Shown piece by piece: positions 48,198 to 59,872 of a DNA stretch of 64,000 nt. The position numbers and the translations under genes are program-made. How positions within the stretch are numbered: the first letter of the stretch is position 1; every line of letters starts with the position of its first letter. A model generated the notes under the pieces. That model ran no database searches, was not told the origin of the DNA, and worked only from the letters and a program-made list of their open reading frames with translations. Location of the stretch: NCBI RefSeq assembly GCF_027744825.2, contig NC_071334.1:58285437-58349436 (forward strand), given 5' to 3'. Origin of the DNA: Synchiropus splendidus. Taxonomy: Eukaryota > Chordata > Actinopteri > Syngnathiformes > Callionymidae.

Positions 48198-48935
48198 ATG
48201 GTGAGTGGTGAGAGCAGGGAGCAAGTGGAAGATAAGCCAGAGAGGTGGAGGTTTGAAAGGAGAGGAATGAAGGTCAGCCGCAGTAAGACGGAATACATGT
48301 GTGTGAATGAGAGGGAGCCAAGTGGACAGGTGAAGTTACAGGATGTTGAGATAAAGAAGGTGGAGGATTTTAAGTACTTAGGCTCAACTGTTCAGGGCAA
48401 TGGAGGGTGTGAGAAAGGGGTGAAGAAGCGGGTGCAAGTAGGATGGAATAATTGGAGGAAAATGTCAGGTGTGACGTGTGACAAAAGGGTGTTGGGAAGG
48501 ATGAAAAGGAAGGTGTACAAAACAGTGGTCAGGCCAGCAATGTTGTATGGTTTGAAAACAGTGGCACTGAGGAAAAGGAGGCAGAGCTGGAGGTAGCAGA
48601 GATGAAGATGCTGAGCTTCTCTCTGGGAGTGAGCAGGATGGATAGGATCAGGAAGCAGTAGATCAGAGGGACAGCACATGTCAGGTGTTCAGAAGACAAA
48701 GTCAGAGAGGCTAGATGGAGATGGTTTGGACATGTACAGAGGAGCGATAGCCACTACATTGGCAGGAAGATGTTGAGGTTGGAACTGCCAGACAGAAAGT
48801 GGAGAGGAAGGCCAAAGAGGAGATTAATGGAGGTGGTGAAGGAGGACATGAGGTCTGTAGGTTTGAGAGAAGAGGAAGCAGAGGACAGGGTGAGATGGAG
48901 GAAGATGATCTGCTGTGGTGGTGACCCCTGAAGGG
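48198..48935 (+). pseudogene. RTE-clade LINE, 3' end of the reverse-transcriptase ORF
   Basis: The frame carries the C-terminal reverse-transcriptase motifs of fish RTE elements: RRGMKVSRSKTEYMCVNERE, FKYLGSTVQGNG, KKRVQVGWNNWRKMSGV and KTVVRPAMLYGL. A frameshift near 48590 moves the match to another frame (SLGVSRMDRIRK), where an in-frame TAG (about 48660) breaks it before WRWFGHVQRS and GRPKRRLMEVVKEDM. It ends at the usual gacccctgaagggagaagcc and an AAGAAGAAGG tail. It is 5'-truncated and dead, but better preserved than the copy in wdr91 intron 1. Confidence 0.8.
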
Positions 48936-49690
48936 AGAAGCCGAAAGGAAAAGAAGAAGAAGGAAGAACATATAGACAAAGTCCTCTCATAAAAGGATAA
49001 ACCAGTGCCCTCTTAACAACGACGCAGATAAAATGTTCAGTATATGTATAACAACATAAGAAGAACCTCAATCTATTGGAGGAACTGACGTTGTACCGAA
49101 CCAGTTAGCTTGGTGGCTAGTGCTACTAGCAGACCATGCGTTCCTCAGCCCAAAACACCAACTAGCCGCCGGTCAAATAGATAAGGTGAAAAACGGCACT
49201 CAGTTTTCTAATGACTCACTCTTGTCAGTAGGAAATGCATAAGCACTGTGGTCTATGTGGTATACTGGGACAGGTCTGCAACACCGGCTGAAAAATGAGT
49301 GAGGATTTGCACATTACTTTTAAAAACTCCCTTTGATCACAGGGTACTGTGCCAATAATGATTAGTTATGAAAAATAAAGACAGCTCCCGCCAGAGTATT
49401 GCAGTATATACCCTCTGCAAAAAAAAACCTACACCCTTGGTCTTTGCTGCAATCTGACGCCCTCTGGTGGTCAGGTAGGAGAAGCGTATCAACTGCAGCC
49501 AGTGAGGCCATGTTTAAACATGAAACAGGGTGACAGCTAATAATAGAGATTACCAAAGATTTCACCTGATTATTAATTGTAATCCATTAATTGCCCAGCT
49601 TGAGTCATGGGGACTCAGACCATCCCTATTGAACTCAGAACTCCCCATTGTGAGGATAATCTACAGTCCAACTCTCACATTAGGGCTGTG
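48936..49690. other. Intergenic, no gene seen
   Basis: AT-rich DNA with no supported frame. A short ctgacgccctctggtggtca repeat-like motif lies near 49454. Confidence 0.4.
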
Positions 49691-49699
49691 ACCAAGAGA

Positions 49700-50030
49700 A
49701 GATTATTTTCTTCAGACAGAGTGAGGAGTGGTCACCAGGGAGGGGCTCAAAGCAGAGCGTCTGCTCCTCAGCATAGAGAGATGTCAGCTGAAGTGGCTGG
49801 ACTACTTCCTGCTGAGGTGTTCCAGGCACGACCAGCAAGGAGGAGGCAGGACATGCTGGAGAGATGGCTCTCAGTTGACCCCAGTACTCCCCTGGGAGGA
49901 TGTTTCTGGACTTTCTCGGACTCTTTCTCCAACTGCTGCCCCAGTGAGTCACCCTCAGATAAAGTCAGTAGCTGACTGGACCCCAGCAGCTCCCCCCAGT
50001 GCGACGGCAAGGAAACATATGTAATTATCT
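49700..50030 (+). pseudogene. 3' end of a second, older LINE
   Basis: agagtgaggagtggtcacca, ggggctcaaagcagagcgtc, ctcctcagcatagagagatg, gaggtgttccaggcacgacc and catgctggagagatggctct follow the usual 3' coding end of a common teleost non-LTR element (GLR.EPLLLRIERSQMRWLGH type). No intact frame. The clade was not fixed. Confidence 0.55.
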
Positions 50031-50754
50031 GCTATTTGTGTACAATGTCATTTACTGCACCCGAGAGTGAAAATAGGAATAAATCATGAAACGCCGACAG
50101 ATGAAAACAGTCATGTGGGTATAATGGACTTAGTGCCATTTGTCAGTCCACGTTTACAGGCCGAGGTTACAGATGAGCATCATGCTCACATCAGTGCTGA
50201 TGTAAATCTTCTGCTGATGAATCTGTTCCTCCTCTGACCCACTTAGAAACTCCACAGCTTCACTCCTCATTCTGCTCAGTCTGGACTCGACGTTCCGCCC
50301 CGGGCGGTGAGCACAGGGACCTAAACGCAGGTTAGCGGGACGAACACGATGAGGATGGAGATCATGTGTATAAATATAAACACCGCCTTAATCTCAAATC
50401 TGCCCGGGAGTATCGGATCCATAACACAGTCTGATCTCTCTGCCAATAATCTGCTGCTTCCACAAAAAAACAGAGAAAAACAATGCCAGAGGGTGGAGAT
50501 GGAGTGGGGGAGGAGAACAAGTGAGAGGGGACTTAAACAGTGAGAACAGTGCTGTCGGTTCAAATCCCAGGGTGAAGGAAAAGATCAATGGTTGAAGAAA
50601 CAACAATGTGGCTGCTGAGATGCCTCTGAGCAATGCAGGGCAGTTTCTTTTCCTGTGCTTCAAAGACACTTTTATTCTGGATAATAATACTGAAGATGTA
50701 CTAGTACTACACTGCTGGTGTTCAGTGTGTTAAATACACATATGAAGTTGACTA

Positions 50755-50885
50755 CATTATGAGGGTGAGCTATGAGGGCTGTTCCTTCCACATACACCGC
50801 AGTTCTCGGTTCAAATCCATTGTATGGCAACTGTCTGTTACTTCTTGTACTCCGGTTTCCTCCCACAGTCCACAGTTTTGAGTAA
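50755..50885. repeat. tRNA-like SINE fragment
   Basis: A box-B-like ctcggttcaaatccattg is followed about 40 bases on by tactccggtttcctcccaca, the order seen in common fish repeats that read ...GGTTCGAATCC...CCGGCTTCCTCCCACAGTCC. Degenerate. Confidence 0.45.
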
Positions 50886-50889
50886 CAGC

Positions 50890-53640
50890 ATGTTGATGAA
50901 TTCTAGAACTTAATTACAATTATCTGTAAATTGCTGGTATTGATCTACATTTCTGCTGCCTCAAGTCACTTCAACTACTTTTTTTTAAACTACTGAAGCT
51001 CAAAACTACATCCTGGCCAGCAACATGAAGAGGCCTGTTGTCACCATATGAGGATGAGATAGACTCTCCACTGTACTGATTATTGTTGGTGTTAGTGGCA
51101 CAACACCCTCGTGTTGCTTAAACTACTGTCAGGATGCACTAGAAGAAGTTACTGACAATCACCAGACTATTCATTGATCATTTTTTGATGTGTGGATCGG
51201 TACTTCACTGATAAAAATAGCTTTATCGTCAGTAATCTCTCTCATTGTGTTCAGTGTGTTGTGAGAGCAGCGCGGATCAATCTAGACGCTCCGTATTACG
51301 CAGCTTGTTTCTGCTATTTTCTTGCATTTGACAATGACTCGTAGTGTTAAGAAATGACAGAGAAATAAGCTGGTCAAGGTGATGGCCGTAAATAGGTTTG
51401 GACTCAGACCAGAGTGTTGCACGGCTGATGACGTCTGCTCATCTTAGACTGGACCTGATGTGGACCCGCAGAACTACACGCATGCGCGAGTGTTCACGGT
51501 CGTCTTGTTCGCGCACCTGTTTAGCGCATTATGATGTCGTCACATTGTCACTGTTGCTGCCTGATCTTGTCCATTGCTGCATGAACCTTGTTCAGTGACG
51601 GTGTATATTATAAATCTACGTGAAATAAATGTAAGGCGAAATGTTTCCCTGTACACTCTGTATCATATCGGAAGCAATGCATTGCACAGGTCAAATGTAT
51701 TGGAGGAGCTTGACATGATTATTATGATGATGATTCAGTAATGCAGGATTAAAAAAACAAGAATATTAGATAAAATAAAGGACAAAGCACAGATTACAAT
51801 GTTTAATGTAGACTATATTCATAATAATAATAATAAAACACAAGCTTGCGCAATATAACCATGGGCACATTGGCTCAACAGTAAATGTCAGCTGGCAGAA
51901 CTGGCCGGTTCTAGCAAAATTCTGCGACACATCTTTCATATCTCCCTGAGGACATTAGCACGCATTTCAGCAGCTCATTATCAATAATAAAAAAAGAACT
52001 AAACAGGTTTCCGTTTCCTTCTTCTGGTGGCACGACTCAAGAAAGTTACTTCTGTTGTATCTCTTCCTCATGATCAGAATGGACCAAATCATTTCTGTAT
52101 AAGCTCACATGAAACACAAACTAGGCACAAGGATCACATTTATCCCGCCAGTTGTGGTTCTCAATCATCTTAAGTGTTCCTCTACATCGTTGGTCATTTC
52201 TCCTTCCACTCCACTGTTTCCCATTGAACTGAGAACATTCCAGATGAATGATGATCAGCGAGTTCGGCTTGATTCACCATCTCACAAGTAACTGTGTCAG
52301 AGTCTGTCGGCATCACCATGACGCACACAGGGTGGAGACCATGTGACATCACTCCCATGGGGTTTGAGGGTGTCGCTGTAAAACACGGTATCCATAACAA
52401 CAGGGTTTCAGCCAGACCATATGACCGTTTAAGCGCGTGTGTAGTTAAGTACTTCTCGCAGAGGTGTGTTGTTAGTTTAAGTCCTGTCTGACAGTTTAAT
52501 TCCTTCCTGATGTCATGAGAAAGAAAACAAGCAGGAAAGTCGGGGGTTACAAGTTACAAAACAATTCATGAAATTCATGCACGTCGCGAACTCACAGCAA
52601 GTTTGTACCTGCTGACCTTTCATCTACCGCTAAATATCATTCGGAAAATGGAATATGAAGGAGACTGAATCCAGAACTGAGGTCAGACTGATTTCATTTT
52701 CAGGATTCGCATAAATATAAAATGCAGACAAAATAATGAATAATTCATCAGTGTGGGTGAGTGTCACCCTAAGCCTCCTGGGTAATAATAATCTGAGGCT
52801 ACAGACAGTGTAGCAAATCAACACGGAGCGTAAGTCCACAGCCTGCGCACACACATCTGTGTCAGTCCGTCAGCCATTGGGATTTGTCAAATTTAATTCA
52901 GAGACAGTAAGCTGCCACAGGACCAACTTAAGTGTAGAATTATAATGTTCCCTTAAGTGTGGAGGGATATGAGAGCGAGGCTTGGCGATCAGGGGAAAAG
53001 TTCATAAAGCAACTTGGTGGCCGACAAGGTTCATTTATGATCAACCTTTTGTTCCATGACAAAAACTCAGAAAGAGAAAGTGCACCTCTCTTTAAAACTG
53101 CAGTAAATCAGCTGACTTTTGTTTTGTTTGGCGTCTTTCTTTGCTTCACCTATCCACACCCTGGAAACTGACAACCCACCTCCCCACCAGCTCCCGACCA
53201 GCAAGTGAGTGAAACCATCTTGAAGAGGCACCATCTGAAACCGTCTTGTCGTTTCCCATTAATGTCATCTGACCTGTCCATGAATCATCCTCATGGTGAT
53301 GATGGATGAGCAGTCGCTTGTTTTTGGGCATTTGGCCGGATTTTTGTCTCTGAATATCAGTTCACGCAGTGAATAACTAATTGCAGCCCAGTGATCCGAA
53401 AACGCTTCTGCATGACATTTGATCTGACTAAATATATGTTTTGTTTTAATCAATGGATGTGTAATAAAACTCATAAAAAGAAAAGATCGCATATATGAAA
53501 CTATGTGAAAATAACTTACTAATAAAAATCAACATTACACTCGTGTAGTGACTTCCATCCATGGCTTTACAGTTGCCTGAAAAAAAAGAAACAGACCATT
53601 ATCATTTTTAGTTGTGGCCAAGATTCTCTATGAAATGAGT
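50890..53640. other. Intergenic, no gene seen
   Basis: No frame here has splice context or family resemblance. The sequence is AT-rich with a CpG-containing patch near 51270-51540. Confidence 0.4.
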
Positions 53641-53669
53641 GCACGGCTCCATGACCGTGCCCCCTCACC

Positions 53670-53715
53670 CATCTCAAACACACACACACACCCATACACA
53701 CACACACGCACAAAC
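53670..53715. repeat. CA-rich microsatellite
   Basis: Interrupted CA repeat (aaacacacacacacacccat and cacacacacgcac). Confidence 0.8.
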
Positions 53716-53749
53716 CGCTGTCATGCACCGCTGGCCTCGTCCCGGACAT

Positions 53750-54075
53750 GCCTCTGATCAAATGTGATCAGTTTCCGCTCAGCTTGTTCTCTCTCAGTGT
53801 GTGCACAAACAGGCAGCAGCATAAATTTCCCCATCGTGTTTTCCTCTTTAATTTTATGCAGCAGAGCAGCTGCAGGGGCTTTTCCTCCGCCGTGGTCCCT
53901 CAGTTCGACCACACTTGCGGTCCCCGCGGAGCAGGTCACAACACCAATCTCAGAATGATCATCTCTAATTTGTCTGACACCACCGTCCATTACAATGAAC
54001 AAATAAACCCACACACGAGCCAATTATTTATCACGTCCACCGCCATTTAATTACTCGCTCCGAAATAGCTCATGT
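53750..54075. promoter_or_regulatory. Candidate conserved non-coding element
   Basis: A repeat-free block with many AT-rich homeodomain-like cores (ctttaattttatgc, ctctaatttgtc, ccattacaatg, ccaattatttatcacg and catttaattactcg) interspersed with GC-rich text. It has overlapping frames on both strands and no protein resemblance. Confidence 0.25.
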
Positions 54076-56750
54076 TTGTCTTTCATTACAGAAAAGTGGT
54101 TTCTCGCTGGATTGAGGAGGTTGAAATCCCAACCTGTCATCATAACTCTTTGGTTCTGCCTTACACCAGCGAACATGCTCACATTTCCACTAGAGTCTAG
54201 CTGGATCTCAATAGTTTGGATTATTAAACATGAAAACAAGCAGAGTCTGAATTTACAGCCACGATATTTAGAGGGTTCATGAATGACTGTGTGGTCTTCT
54301 GTGTACACAGTGTGGTATCTGTTAATGTCAGCGTGCGATGAGTGAAAAACATGAAAACACCGGCAAAATGACTGTCACTCCTGTGTTTGGTCGACCAAAT
54401 ACATCCCTCCAAAAATGTCTTTGATCTGTCACAACAGTACTTGGTGTCTGAGCGACTGTCATTTTACAGGTATTCATTTGTGTTCTATTTTCCATAACAC
54501 ATCATCTTGTTAAACATGAAACTTCATTATATTTTGTGGCTCATACATTAAAACTTTAAACCAGATCATCATCATCAATTCATCAGTAGCACTACTCTAT
54601 TTAATTCATATTTCAGATTTATGATTCATTTTTTCCTTTTTTATTTCGTCTCCTTTTTGTTCATGTTTTTTTTTGCTTGTATAACCTGCACAACACAGGG
54701 GTTACATTGCCATTTTCATGACATGTGACATCTACAAAATAAAATCTTGACCCTCTTTAGCAACTTCTCATATAATTCGCGAGAAACAAAGGGGGAAATA
54801 CCACTGAATGAAGTAGGAAATGACTGGTGCTTCTGATCACAGTCAGGTGTGGAAACGGTCACCGAAGAAACTATAAACTAACTATAAAAACAACGTAATT
54901 CTAAGAATTAAAGTTAGTCATCATATTACCAGTGAATTTCCTTTAGAGCTGCTCATGAAAGAGCTATTGCCCAGTGTAACTACAACTTCTTTGATGTTGA
55001 TCACACAGACCACTGGACCACATGTGCATGAAGGTCTCACATCTTCCTAACCAACGGCACGGTGTCGATCCAGCCTCTGCCTGTGGCCTATCGCAGTAGA
55101 GAGCAGAGGATGCAACTGTGGGAATGATGAGGAGGGAGTTCACAATCACCCCAGAGTCTTTCAAGCCTCGAGACAAAAGTTGTTCTGGCTGCAGCAGGTC
55201 ACCAGTTAACCACCCACATGACCAGTGGGCAGACTTGTCTCCGGTCGTGATCAGTCTGATCAAAGGCTCTTTTTTTGCCTGCAAACATCTGAAGCTAGAT
55301 GATAATGGACTTTGTGGACAGGAAGAAGAGATGAGAGCTGAAACCAAAAGTCTGATGGGATTCTACAGTTTGTGCTGCTGCGGAAGTGCAGTTCCCGGCT
55401 TTGTGCTTTGTATGATGAACCGCCAAAGTCCAAGACAACAGCTGATTTATCATAAATATTTGAATCACTTCGCTTCTCCACTTTCTCTCCAGAACTTCTG
55501 CATTGTCCGAATCACCCCGGTGGTAGAAGGTGCCTCTCTCTCAGAGTCACTTTCTTTTTTTTCTTCTTTCCGGCTCGTCTTCGTGGATTTATTTTGTGTC
55601 TGTAGATTGATCGTGCTGGTTTGTATTTAACCTACTTAGTCAGAGAACGAGCGCGCTAAGCTGAGCCCCCTGCAGGATTTAACATTTCCAACTGTCAGGA
55701 CGAATTAACCGGCACTAATACCGCTTTCATCCCTCGCTGGGCTCCTTCAGTGAAGTGACTCACGGCTCTGTAACGTCGAGCAGGAGGATGTTGGAGCGTT
55801 TTTGTGACTGATTCTTCTAAACATCCATGTTTATTAGCGTCTGCTCGGCTCCCATCGCCTTTAGGGGGAGCAAAAATATCCAAGACAGTCATTTAAGTTT
55901 ATAATGGTATTATGAGCTTCAACAATGAATATGTTTGGAGAAACTTTCTTGAAAGTTACTTACTAGAAAGCTGTCATTAAAAAAGATGCATTCCATCTTA
56001 GCACTTTATTCAGTCTTCACATGAAATGACGTCAGCACTTTATTTACCTTGTTTTCAAATGACAAACGTTCTCATGCCACCACTCGCTCACTATTACATC
56101 TTTTCTTCGGGTCTTTTTTGCTAAAAACAATGGTAGGCTATTGTTGCTGAAATTATCAAATGCTGCCTTAAAGAACACTTTTCTGTGTTAAGTATACATT
56201 AAAACCAATGTGACCAGCTTAATGAATTTCTTCAGGAGATTCTAGACTTTAAAATATGCGTAATGGAAATACCATAAAGCATAAAAATACAGTTTAGTAT
56301 TCAACTTTTGCTAACACTTAATGAGAATGTTGGTTAATGTTATAATGTGAAAAATTCCAGCTCAAAGCATAATATAAGGAAAATGGAAATGAAGAAAAAA
56401 TGAGAAAAGGAAAAATAAATTATGGTCAGGTTGTTTCGACCATTAACTGTGACATGCAGCCAGCAAACACTTAAGTGTTGGAAATGACTATCATCAGAAT
56501 ATATTTGTGAATGAAACACGACTTGGTATGAAACATATCGAGTGCATGTGAACACATTTTTGTTGTGCTATCACCAGATCAGTGCGTGATCATGATTGTC
56601 TTCATTTGAGTCTCTACCAATATTGGAATCTGTTTAATCTGCATGAAAATAAAATGACAAATTAGGAACATTAAATATGTAAATATTCAAAAAGAAATGC
56701 AGTAGTGGGGGTTGATATTAGGATTATGAAACAAAACTGAGCCCTTTAAA
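54076..56750. other. Intergenic, possible regulatory DNA
   Basis: No supported gene. The longest frame (55118-55630) was rejected. 55630-55890 and its surroundings mix CpG-containing and ATTA-rich text and might be regulatory. Confidence 0.35.
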
Positions 56751-56779
56751 AGCCACTTTAATTTCCCCCCCAAAGAAAG

Positions 56780-56960
56780 AAGCCTCCCCCGTCTACAACC
56801 AATTTATTTCCACCTAAGTAACATTTAAATAAGCTTCCGTCTCATTCCCAAGTCTACAGAAAATACGCCCATGAATTAAAGATGAGCATAACAAGGATTA
56901 ATTATAGCGCGCTAAAACCTGTAGCTAATGTGCTACGTCGAGAGCGAAGCTAATGCTGAT
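56780..56960. promoter_or_regulatory. Candidate conserved non-coding element
   Basis: catgaattaaagatgagc, aaggattaattatagcgcgc, gtagctaatgtgctacg and gaagctaatgctgatgac occur within 180 bases. No open frame of note. Confidence 0.25.
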
Positions 56961-57101
56961 GACAGACGACAGAAGCCTTGTTTGTCCAGGCGAGGAGGTC
57001 CTGGTTCTGGTTCTTGGTTCTCGACTGCATTGTTTCTTGTAGTAAGAATCCACACTACGATACGTATTTGTTTGAGAAACGCACCAATCCTTCGCTGAGA
57101 C

Positions 57102-57121
57102 ACACACACACACACACACAG
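57102..57121. repeat. (CA)n microsatellite
   Basis: Ten CA units without interruption. Confidence 0.85.
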
Positions 57122-57129
57122 TCCATTTA

Positions 57130-59065
57130 CCATGGAATCTGTAGGTTCTTCTGAACTGTCTATTTCTAGATACAATTCCCACTTATCTGTGCATTAAGAT
57201 AAAGACCACATGCATATGCAGTGTCTTTATTATTAATTCTTATTTCTATGATTCACCACATGTTCCTCTAAGAGATGAAATAGTTCTCCACGTGACTTAT
57301 TTCAAGCTTGTACCTTCATTAGACGGATGTCCAAGGGTTACGCACAAGCATGTGCCACTGTAAAGAAGATGTAACTGGCTGCTTATAAGAGCTCCTTATA
57401 AAAGTAGATGGACTCACCCACAACAGTGAGCACACCGTGGGACTCACTGAAAAAAAACAAATCTAATGAATTGTCTATTTTAAAAATCATTATTGGCTAT
57501 TGCTCTTGAAGCCGCATGAAGTACAGTCATTGCGTTTCCGTCGTGAAGTTTTTAAACTTAATTTTAATGAGCGCAATTTTATTTCGCCATGGATGTTATT
57601 ATTATGACATTGTGGGTTTTTCTTGTGACATTGTTCAATATCGATATATCTGCCTAGAATTGATTTTTACCTACATCATGACGACTGCAAGATGCAATGT
57701 CATATTCCTTTTCAGGTAAACAGTTCAAGAATCCAAGCGGAAGCGAGTCTCCTGCTGAACAGAGGAGCCGATCAAACACACAAGTTTAATACTCATGACA
57801 AGCTTTGATTTTCAAACACCAACTGTTGTCAAATGTAGACTCTGCTGGATCCACGGAAGGAGGTGCAGAGAAGAAGGAGGAATTTCTACCCACCATATGC
57901 TCCAACCACACTGAGACAAATGGACACTGCAATTGTGACAGTGAAAATCTGTAACTCACTGACATGATGGTTTTCAATAAAAAAGTATCTGACACAGAAA
58001 TTACTCTGGAGCAGAGACCATAAAGATGAAACATAACTGAAGTTTAGCAACACACAAAAAGACTGTGACAAACTCAAACACACACACACAAACACACCAG
58101 AGTAAAAAACAAAAACTCTGGGGTCCAAATCCAAAATATAAAAATGTTCAAGAAGGACTTCTTTGTTAAAAATGTGCTTTTTGTGAGCAATCGTTTTTGG
58201 CTCTGGTATTCAGTCATCAGTCTATAAAATGCTATGGTAACCATTTTTAAGAACCTTGACCATATCCACACCCGCATTTCTCTGCCTCTGGTCCAGCATC
58301 ATCATCACCATCATCATCATCATTCTCCGACTGCTCGTCTTAGTCTTCCTCCTCCTCATGATCATCATCACCATGAGTGTTTTGTGATGGACACATCATT
58401 GAAAGTCGCATGAAATCTTTAGACTGGATGAATTTTAACAATTGCCTATTTGCACCTGAGATTCTGTGATGAGCACGTCAGTGACTGTTTCCACACTGTG
58501 AGCACACCTACTACTCCAGGTCATGGTCTTTAACAAGAAGTCACTTTGTATCTCAGAAGGACTTCCACAGCCGCCCCTGGCATGGTGCTTCTAGCTGGAA
58601 GGGGTGGTCTGCCACCGCACAGACTATTCCCCTAACAGCAGCATTGTTTCGGGAGGCACAAAGTCTGATTTGAGCAGAAGCCTGGAGGTGCAGCATTAAA
58701 CTAGATTGTGTAGCTGCTCAGTTTAATCGAGGCTGACGTCCCTCCACAGAAATCTGCTCCTCCTCAAAGAACGAACTGCTGTTGTTATTTGAGACAAAAG
58801 AAAAATTTGACCCAAGAGCCTGTTGGAAGAGATGCGCGAGGACGGGGTGAGTGGGAGACGAGCAGCAGAGGTCGCCCTGAGTGACTTCCTGACCTCTGCT
58901 GCCTGCATGAGAAGGGGTCACTGTAGGTCCTTTGGTTCCTCTCAAGCCTGCTTCCTTATAGAGAAATGCTGAATTTAGTTTATATGACATGTTTACAGGG
59001 TCAGAACAATTCTGTCAGCTCCACTTGGACTCAATCCATTAAGCCAAAAATAACACAAATCCATG
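57130..59065. other. Intergenic, no gene seen
   Basis: AT-rich DNA with an ATC/CCT-rich simple region (58290-58375) and short CA runs. No supported gene. Confidence 0.4.
58290..58375. repeat. (ATC)n / (TCC)n simple repeat
   Basis: catcatcatcaccatcatca and tcctcctcctcatgatcatc, interrupted. Confidence 0.75.
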
Positions 59066-59073
59066 TTACTGAG

Positions 59074-59864
59074 CAATGTTCCCTCTAATTTTTCATGTGT
59101 CTGAGCAAACACACAAACTCCCTGAGCAAGTCCTGTGGACCACTGTGAGCAATCGGTCACTGTTGGCAGTGGTGACTGCTCTAACTGTTTATAAGTGTTT
59201 AGCACAGTTGGTTTAATTTAAAAATAAAAAGTAGATATAAAATTCTTTCAATTGCCTTTGATTGTTACATATTTATGAATAAATATATATATATATATAT
59301 ATTATAAACTCTGAATGCAATAAGTAGACTCTTGTCACTGAAGTCACATTACACTTGAAGGCAAACTAGGAACTAAGAAGCAAGTGTTTCTCCTTTCCCA
59401 AACTGACTTATATTTGTCCACTTGAGGCCACCGCATGCATCATCCCTTCCTCCCAGTTGGCTCAGTGCATACGCATATCTTGACCAGCTCCAATAGTTCA
59501 CTTCAAATACCATGCCAATGGCTCTTCTGCAGGCTGTTTGTTCCATTGTGTATGTTGCAGTGTCACTCGACAGTCACTTATCTTAAGCTTTAGAAACACT
59601 CTGTATTGCGTGTGTGCAACCATCTCCCTCAACCAGTTTCATCACCTCTGCACCGGTGGACTGGTGGAAAAATGCTGGCCGGTAATACACACGGTCGAAC
59701 AGCACAGTGACCACTTAATTTTATTGGTCTGATGTGACTAGGCTTAATGTCTTGACAGAAAGAAGCCCCGTAGTCATGGTACTTTATGTACAATTCAGGA
59801 TGGATTTTTGGTGCCCAGCATAGATTTTTTTGTTGCACACTCATGCATCTTACAGGGAACATTG
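59074..59864. mobile_element. Non-autonomous hAT-like element (791 bp)
   Basis: The left end caatgttccctctaat and the right end, read on the other strand, caatgttccctgtaag form 16-base inverted repeats with 2 mismatches. The flanks ttactgag (59066-59073) and tttctgcg (59865-59872) match at 6 of 8 positions, consistent with an eroded 8-bp hAT target duplication. The interior has a TA repeat (59284-59302) and no transposase frame. Confidence 0.7.
59284..59302. repeat. (TA)n microsatellite inside the hAT-like element
   Basis: Uninterrupted TA dinucleotides. Confidence 0.8.
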
Positions 59865-59872
59865 TTTCTGCG

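Noticed and set aside
55118..55630. 170-codon plus-strand frame, the longest in the right half
   Set aside because: It overlaps an equally open minus-strand frame, shows no family motif, has a low-complexity end and lacks splice or promoter context. Taken as chance.
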